Source: Microvirga lotononidis (GTDB taxonomy: Bacteria; Pseudomonadota; Alphaproteobacteria; Rhizobiales; Beijerinckiaceae). Taken from it: a DNA stretch of 64,000 nucleotides. The stretch covers positions 1,562,001 through 1,626,000 of the forward strand of contig NZ_CP141048.1 in NCBI RefSeq assembly GCF_034627025.1. Direction: 5' to 3'. The notes beneath the pieces were generated by a model. The model saw only the letters and a program-made list of their open reading frames with translations. It did not search any database and was not told where the DNA came from. Below, in pieces: positions 59,101-64,000 of the stretch; position 1 is the stretch's first letter; each line of letters starts with the position of its first letter. Made by a program: the position numbers and the translations under genes.

Positions 59101-59815
59101 GTTTCCGGAGCTGGATTCGGGCTCCGAATTTTATCCACACGGCAGCTTGACTTTATCCCCGATCGACAGGTTGGACGCTCCACAACACGGATTCAAACTG
59201 CACAGAAAACATTCATTTTATTCAATAGCTTAGCAGGCAAAGCATCGCAAAGCATCAGAATCACCCACGAGTCGCGGCGAATCGGTTCTGAATCAAGGTT
59301 GCGAAAAGACTCTTTTTTCAGGCCTCCGGACAGGCTGTGATGGAACTGTGAATCAGTTGAAGAGTCAGGACTTTAAAGCCCAGATTCAAAACCTGTGGAC
59401 GAGGCTGTGAACGCAGCCGGGGGCTTGTGAGCGCCTGCGACTCGACTCGGCCGTATTGCACCCCATCCCGCACCCTGTGTAAGGTCAATTTGCTTCAACG
59501 GCTCGCCGTGAAGTCATTCACTCAAAGTTCGAACTAAATTCACCATGTGCGGGGATAAGTCGTTGTTTCATTCTCTCAGGAAGCAAGCGAAGGCTCGTCC
59601 CTTACCGAGAGGTAGACTTGATAGACCTTGAGTGAAGGCAAAGGAGGCGGCAGTCAGCGACCGTCTCGACTTAAAAGTAGTCAAATAATCTTTAGTACAA
59701 TTGGGGGCGCCACGTTTTGGATAACCTGTGAGGCCTTTGTGCCTTGGTGTTCGAAACGGGTCATGCGTGGGGGTTTCCGACCTTAAAGAAGGCGGAACCT
59801 CGTGGAGGGACATTG
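59101..59815. promoter_or_regulatory. dnaA upstream region with DnaA boxes and GANTC cluster
   Basis: A 715-bp gene-free region, clearly more AT-rich than its flanks. It contains a perfect DnaA box TTATCCACA (59131-59139), two TTATCCCCG near-boxes in inverted orientation (59153-59161 and the complement of 59550-59558), and TTATCCAAA on the minus strand (59716-59724). Twelve GANTC sites, targets of the CcrM methyltransferase, lie between 59114 and 59448. It surely contains the dnaA promoter. Whether it is also the replication origin is open: in studied Rhizobiales oriC lies near hemE, not dnaA. Confidence 0.7.
59114..59448. promoter_or_regulatory. Cluster of 12 CcrM methylation sites (GANTC)
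   Basis: GANTC occurs at 59114, 59190, 59258, 59269, 59279, 59290, 59308, 59350, 59362, 59383, 59439 and 59444. Uniform base use would predict about 1.3 sites in this length. Confidence 0.8.
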
Positions 59816-61318
59816 ATGTATCGCAGCGAAGATCACCGCACCTTTGCCGCTCCCAGCGAGAACGGCATGGAGGCTCCGGGCGAGCAATCGGCATCGGATG
59901 TGTGGACCCGGGTCAAGCGCCGTCTCCGGGCCGAGCTTGGGGAGGACATCTTCGCCAGCTGGTTCGGACGCCTGGAGCTGGATTCGGTAATCGAGGGCTG
60001 CGCCTATCTCACCGTTCCCACCCGCTTCCTGAAAAGCTGGATCGAATCCCATTATGCCGACCGGGTGCTGGCTGTTTACCGCTCCGAGAGCGGCGACGTG
60101 GAGCGCGTCTCCATCGGCGTGCGCAGCACCCTCGGGCGCGATCCGGCCGCTCAGCGCCGGGTGAGCGAGGCGCCCCGTCCGGCGCCGACCGCCTCCATGG
60201 CGCTCCCGAGCACCTCGGGAGAGATCAAGGCCCCGTCCATCGCGGCTCCCCAGGAGGAGCGTGGCGAGAACGGCGATCTCGGCGGCGCGCCGCTCGATTC
60301 CCGTCTCACCTTCGAGAGCTTCATCGTCGGCCGCTCCAACGCGCTCGCCCATGCGGCCGCGGACCGGGTCGCCCATGCGCAGAACGGCCAGGCGATCTAC
60401 AATCCGCTTTATCTTCACGCGGGCGTCGGCCTCGGCAAGACTCATCTTCTCCACGCGATCGGCCATGAAGTGCGCGCGCAGGGCCGCCGCGTCATCTACC
60501 TGACCGCCGACCGCTTCATGTACGGCTTCGTGGCTTCCCTGAAGGCGCAGACGTCGCTGGCCTTCAAGGAGCGTCTTCGAGGCATCGACCTGCTCATCAT
60601 CGACGACGTGCAGTTCATCCAGGGCAAGCAGATCCAGCAGGAATTCGGCCACACCCTGAACGCCCTCATCGATGCGGGCCGTCAGATCGTGATCGCCGCC
60701 GACCGACCGCCGGCGGATCTGGAGAACCTGGACGAGCGCGTGCGCTCGCGCCTCGCCGGCGGCCTCGTGGTCGAGGTCAGCGCCCTCGACGAGGCGCTGC
60801 GAACCTCGATCCTCACCACCCGCGTCGAAGCTCTGAAAACCATCCATCCGACCTTCGAGGTGGGCCCGAACGTGATCGCCTATGTGGCCCGCGCCATCAC
60901 GGCCAACGGGCGCGATCTCGAAGGCGCCGTGAACCGGCTGCTCGCCCATGCGACCCTCACCGGCTCCTCCATCACCCTGGAGACCGCCGAGACGGCGATC
61001 CGCGACCTCGTGCGCAACCGCGAGCCGAAGCGGGTCAAGATCGAGGATATCCAGAAGCTGGTGGCCTCGCGCTACAACGTCTCCCGCTCGGACATCCTCT
61101 CGGAGCGCCGCACCGCCGCCGTGGTGCGCCCGCGCCAGATCGCCATGTACCTGTCCAAGGTGCTCACCCTGCGCTCACTGCCCGAGATCGGCCGCCGCTT
61201 CGGCGGGCGCGATCACACCACGGTGCTCCATGCGGTGCGCAAGATCGAGAAGGCTCTGGGCGAAGACCATGCCCTGTCCGACGAGGTCGAACTCCTGAAG
61301 CGGATGCTGCAGGAGTAA
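59816..61318 (+). CDS. dnaA: Chromosomal replication initiator protein DnaA
   Basis: 500 aa with an N-terminal extension of about 35 residues before domain I ([19 protein letters not shown]). Domain II is a Pro/Ala-rich linker. Domain III is the AAA+ core: Walker [16 protein letters not shown] near residue 202, Walker [14 protein letters not shown] near 258, sensor 1 ADRPP. Domain IV has the DnaA-box-binding signature [17 protein letters not shown] near 462. ATG 59816 has a GGAGGG ribosome-binding site; the longer open frame upstream lacks one. dnaN follows after 158 bp. Confidence 0.97.
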   Translation: MYRSEDHRTFAAPSENGMEAPGEQSASDVWTRVKRRLRAELGEDIFASWFGRLELDSVIEGCAYLTVPTRFLKSWIESHYADRVLAVYRSESGDVERVSIGVRSTLGRDPAAQRRVSEAPRPAPTASMALPSTSGEIKAPSIAAPQEERGENGDLGGAPLDSRLTFESFIVGRSNALAHAAADRVAHAQNGQAIYNPLYLHAGVGLGKTHLLHAIGHEVRAQGRRVIYLTADRFMYGFVASLKAQTSLAFKERLRGIDLLIIDDVQFIQGKQIQQEFGHTLNALIDAGRQIVIAADRPPADLENLDERVRSRLAGGLVVEVSALDEALRTSILTTRVEALKTIHPTFEVGPNVIAYVARAITANGRDLEGAVNRLLAHATLTGSSITLETAETAIRDLVRNREPKRVKIEDIQKLVASRYNVSRSDILSERRTAAVVRPRQIAMYLSKVLTLRSLPEIGRRFGGRDHTTVLHAVRKIEKALGEDHALSDEVELLKRMLQE

Positions 61319-61476
61319 GCCTTCCGCATCGGCCGCCGCAGGCGATAGGGGCCGGGGATCACCCGGCCTTGCTTTCTCAGGCGACAAAAGCCAACATTGC
61401 TGCCCTGCTTGTCCCGCCCAAGGCTCATCCTTGGCGGGATTGGGCCAAGAATTTCACCGAAACCGGGTGCTGGGTT

Positions 61477-62595
61477 ATGAGAGTTACCGTTGAGCGCGCC
61501 GCTCTGCTGAAGGCGTTGGGGCATGTGCACCGCGTCGTCGAGCGCCGCAACACCATTCCGATCCTGTCGAACGTCCTGTTGCGTGCAGACGAAGGATCGC
61601 TTCGCCTCAAGGCCACCGACCTCGACATCGAGGTGACGGAGACAATCCCGGCCGAGATCACGGATGCCGGCTCGACCACCGTTCCGGCCTACATGATCTA
61701 CGACATCGTGCGCAAGCTCTCCGACGGCGCCCAGGTGTCGCTCGAGATGACCGCCGATATGGGCCAGATGCAGATCCGCTCCGGCCGGTCGCGCTTCATG
61801 CTGCAGGCCCTGCCGGAAAGCGACTTCCCGGATCTCGCCGCCGGCGACCTTCCCCATCGCTTCACCCTGGCGGCGAGCGACCTCAAGCGCCTGATCGAGA
61901 AGACGCAATTCGCGATCTCGACGGAGGAGACGCGCTACTACCTCAACGGCATCTATCTCCACACCATCGATGCGGGCGGCTCCATCGTCATGCGTGCGGT
62001 CGCCACCGATGGACACCGTCTCGCCCGGGTCGAGATCCCGGCGCCCACGGGCTCGGAAGGCATGCCCGGCGTGATCGTGCCGCGCAAGGCCGTGGCCGAG
62101 ATCGTCAAGCTCGTGGAGGACGGCTCCGAGAACGTCACCGTCGAACTGTCGTCCGCCAAGGTGCGCCTGACCTTCGACGGCGTGGTGCTGACCTCCAAGC
62201 TCATCGACGGCACCTTCCCCGATTACCAGCGCGTCATCCCGGCCGGGAACGACAAGGTTCTCGTGGTCGAGCGCGCCGATTTCTCCAAGGCCGTGGACCG
62301 CGTCTCCACCATCTCGTCCGAGCGCGGACGCGCGGTGAAGCTTGCCCTGGGCGACGGGCGCCTGACGCTCACCGTCAACAACCCGGATTCGGGCAGTGCG
62401 ACGGAAGAGATCGAGGTCGATTACGATGCCGCACCGATCGATATCGGCTTCAACGCCCGCTATCTGCTCGACATCACGTCCCAGCTCGACGGCGACACCG
62501 CCCTGTTCAAGCTCGCCGATCCCGGCTCCCCCACCATCGTCCAGGACCGCGAAGGAGCCTCGGCGCTCTACGTCCTGATGCCGATGCGGGTGTAA
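61477..62595 (+). CDS. dnaN: DNA polymerase III beta clamp
   Basis: 372 aa sliding clamp of three similar domains that tethers polymerase III to DNA. It starts MRVTVERAALLKALGHVHRV; NTIPILSNVLL near residue 24 and the C-terminal YVLMPMRV, which shapes the peptide-binding groove, are typical. ATG 61477 is the family start although no strong ribosome-binding site precedes it. A palindromic repeat separates it from recF. Confidence 0.97.
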   Translation: MRVTVERAALLKALGHVHRVVERRNTIPILSNVLLRADEGSLRLKATDLDIEVTETIPAEITDAGSTTVPAYMIYDIVRKLSDGAQVSLEMTADMGQMQIRSGRSRFMLQALPESDFPDLAAGDLPHRFTLAASDLKRLIEKTQFAISTEETRYYLNGIYLHTIDAGGSIVMRAVATDGHRLARVEIPAPTGSEGMPGVIVPRKAVAEIVKLVEDGSENVTVELSSAKVRLTFDGVVLTSKLIDGTFPDYQRVIPAGNDKVLVVERADFSKAVDRVSTISSERGRAVKLALGDGRLTLTVNNPDSGSATEEIEVDYDAAPIDIGFNARYLLDITSQLDGDTALFKLADPGSPTIVQDREGASALYVLMPMRV

Positions 62596-62617
62596 CCGCA
62601 CCGACAATCGAACTCCA

Positions 62618-62706
62618 CGTCATCACCGGCCTTGTGCCGGTGATCTCGCTTTGATGAGCCGCAACGCTCTTCCTGATCGAGATAGCGGGCACAAGCCAGT
62701 CATGGC
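62618..62706. repeat. GTCATGGCCGG/CACCGGC-type interspersed palindromic repeat, copy in the dnaN-recF gap
   Basis: Reverse orientation: CGTCATCACCGGCCTTGTGCCGGTGATCTC at the left and GCGGGCACAAGCCAGTCATGG at the right, the latter arm diverged. It begins 22 bp after the dnaN stop. Confidence 0.65.
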
Positions 62707-62805
62707 AAAGTGTTGGCTTGGATACAGGGCCAACAAACACTCCAAAGCCGCTTTGGCCGTGCCGACGCTTGATCTTTCGTCCCCGCTCCTGAATGAAGGG
62801 GAGGC

Positions 62806-63966
62806 ATGTCCTCCTCTCCTGTTGCCGTTTCCCGAATCGTCCGCTTGATTCTCCAGGACTTCCGCACCTATGCGAGCCTGGACCTCACCGTCTCGCGCCC
62901 GCTGGTGGCGCTGGTGGGCGAGAACGGGGCCGGCAAGACTAACGTGCTGGAGGCGATCTCTCTCTTCATGCCGGGTCGCGGCCTGAGGCGCGCGGAACTG
63001 GGCGAGATGGCGCGCCAGGACGGGCCGGGCTCCTTCGCCATTTCCGTGACCCTCGATGCCCCTTACGGCGAGCACCGGCTCGGCACCGGCATCGAGCCTC
63101 AAGGGGAGAGCTCCCGCGCCTCGCGCGTCTGTCGCATCGACGGCATGCCCGCCTCCTCGCCCACGGCCTTCGCCGAGTTCCTGCGCATTGTCTGGCTCAC
63201 GCCGGATCTCGACGCCCTGTTCCGCGGCCCCGCCGGCGACCGGCGGCGCTTTCTCGACCGGCTCGTGCTCGCGGTCGATGCGGAGCACGGCTCGCGGGTG
63301 AATGCGCTCGAGCGGGCGCTGCGCTCGCGCAACCGCGTGCTCGAGGACAATCCCGACGACCGGCTCTGGCTCGACGCGCTCGAACGGGAGGTGGCGGAAC
63401 TCGCCATCGCGGTCGCGGCCGCCCGCCGCGAGACCGTGGAGCGGCTGGCGAGCCTCATCCTCGAAACCCGCGAGGACGAATCGCCCTTCCCCTTCGCTAC
63501 GATGGGCCTGGAAGGCGATCTCGACACGCTCGTGGCCACCCTTCCGGCCGTCGATGCCGAGGACCGCTACCGGGCGATCCTGCGCGATTCCCGCGCCCGC
63601 GACCGGGCCGCCGGGCGCACCCTCGTCGGTCCCCAGGCCTCGGACCTTCTCGTGCGCCATGGCCCGAAGGACATTCCCGCCAACACCGCCTCCACGGGCG
63701 AGCAGAAGGCGCTGCTGATCGGCCTCGTGCTCGCCCATGCCCGGCTCGTCGCCAGCATGAGCGGCATCGCGCCCTTCGTGCTCCTCGACGAGGTCGCGGC
63801 CCATCTCGACCCCCGCCGCCGGGCCGGGCTCTACGATGCCCTTGAATCGCTTGGCGGACAGGTCTGGATGACGGGCGCGGATCCGGGCCTCTTCGCCGAG
63901 CTGCGGGGCCGGGCCGACCTGCTGCATGTGTCGCCCGGCGTGATCGAACCCATCACAATTCCTTGA
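62806..63966 (+). CDS. recF: DNA replication and repair protein RecF
   Basis: 386 aa SMC-like ATPase that loads RecA at gaps with RecO and RecR. Walker A is GENGAGKTNVLEAISLF near residue 38, the signature motif STGEQKALLIGLVLAHA near 297, and Walker B FVLLDEVAAHLDPRRR near 323. ATG 62806 follows GAAGGGGAGG. The dnaA-dnaN-recF order is conserved; gyrB would be the expected next gene beyond the window. Confidence 0.96.
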   Translation: MSSSPVAVSRIVRLILQDFRTYASLDLTVSRPLVALVGENGAGKTNVLEAISLFMPGRGLRRAELGEMARQDGPGSFAISVTLDAPYGEHRLGTGIEPQGESSRASRVCRIDGMPASSPTAFAEFLRIVWLTPDLDALFRGPAGDRRRFLDRLVLAVDAEHGSRVNALERALRSRNRVLEDNPDDRLWLDALEREVAELAIAVAAARRETVERLASLILETREDESPFPFATMGLEGDLDTLVATLPAVDAEDRYRAILRDSRARDRAAGRTLVGPQASDLLVRHGPKDIPANTASTGEQKALLIGLVLAHARLVASMSGIAPFVLLDEVAAHLDPRRRAGLYDALESLGGQVWMTGADPGLFAELRGRADLLHVSPGVIEPITIP

Positions 63967-64000
63967 TGGTCCGGAAGGCCACTTGGCCTTATGGTGAGGC

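Noticed and set aside
59101..59815. Calling this region oriC outright
   Set aside because: DnaA boxes before dnaA are also expected for autoregulation, and studied Rhizobiales place oriC near hemE; without GC-skew the call is not supported.

Overview
The window is chromosomal DNA from a GC-rich alphaproteobacterium of the order Hyphomicrobiales (Rhizobiales). Codon use, intergenic repeats and gene order look most like the Methylobacteriaceae/Microvirga side of the order; that placement is inference. The order-level signs are the block chvI-chvG-hprK-EIIA(Man)-HPr-ahcY-divL-tsaE/amgK-murU-addB-addA-trxA, the block mutM/ubiE-ubiB-coaBC-dut, and rpsT-dnaA-dnaN-recF. I see no phage, transposase, CRISPR array, rRNA or tRNA. 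Almost all of the window is core genome.

Layout. 1-9.1 kb: an accessory sugar-acid catabolism locus. It holds an FAD-linked oxidase (cut by the window edge), a DapA-family lyase, a TctC-type binding protein, a FadR/GntR regulator, an IlvD/Edd dehydratase, an aldose 1-epimerase, an SDR dehydrogenase and a DMT exporter. A TTGTATG half-site recurs upstream of three of its transcription units. 9.3-15.3 kb: pckA, the ChvG/ChvI envelope two-component system, and a short HprK / EIIA-Man / HPr phosphorelay. 15.5-22.3 kb: ahcY, preceded by a perfect AT-rich inverted repeat; divL, with tyrosine at the phospho-acceptor position and a consensus CtrA box upstream; a TsaE-AmgK fusion and murU. 22.3-29.4 kb: addB-addA and trxA.

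29.7-39.6 kb, all on the minus strand: rpsA, sppA, ihfB, a LapA-domain protein, an ornithine-cyclodeaminase relative, trpF-trpB-trpA, accD and folC. 39.9-46.4 kb: an MHS transporter, a DsbA-like isomerase, argG, a small membrane protein behind a hairpin-rich leader, and a PAS/HWE histidine kinase. 46.4-47.5 kb: a long intergenic region with repeats and a strongly structured RNA candidate behind a near-consensus sigma70 promoter (possible 6S RNA), then typA. 49.4-50.2 kb: three small, highly hydrophilic proteins. 50.3-56.9 kb: cysK with an Rrf2 regulator, then ubiE-ubiB-coaBC-dut on the minus strand and divergent mutM. 57.0-64.0 kb: an enoyl-CoA hydratase, a TauE/SafE permease, rpsT, a gene-free region with 12 GANTC sites and DnaA boxes, then dnaA, dnaN and recF.

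Functional threads. Cell-cycle control (DivL, CtrA box, GANTC cluster before dnaA), envelope sensing (ChvGI with the PTS relay), peptidoglycan recycling (AmgK-MurU), methyl-cycle control (ahcY operator), and chromosome replication and repair (dnaA, dnaN, recF, addAB, mutM). The most unusual material is non-coding: the GANTC cluster, the 6S-like RNA, the leader at 44.0-44.24 kb and at least three families of interspersed palindromic repeats.
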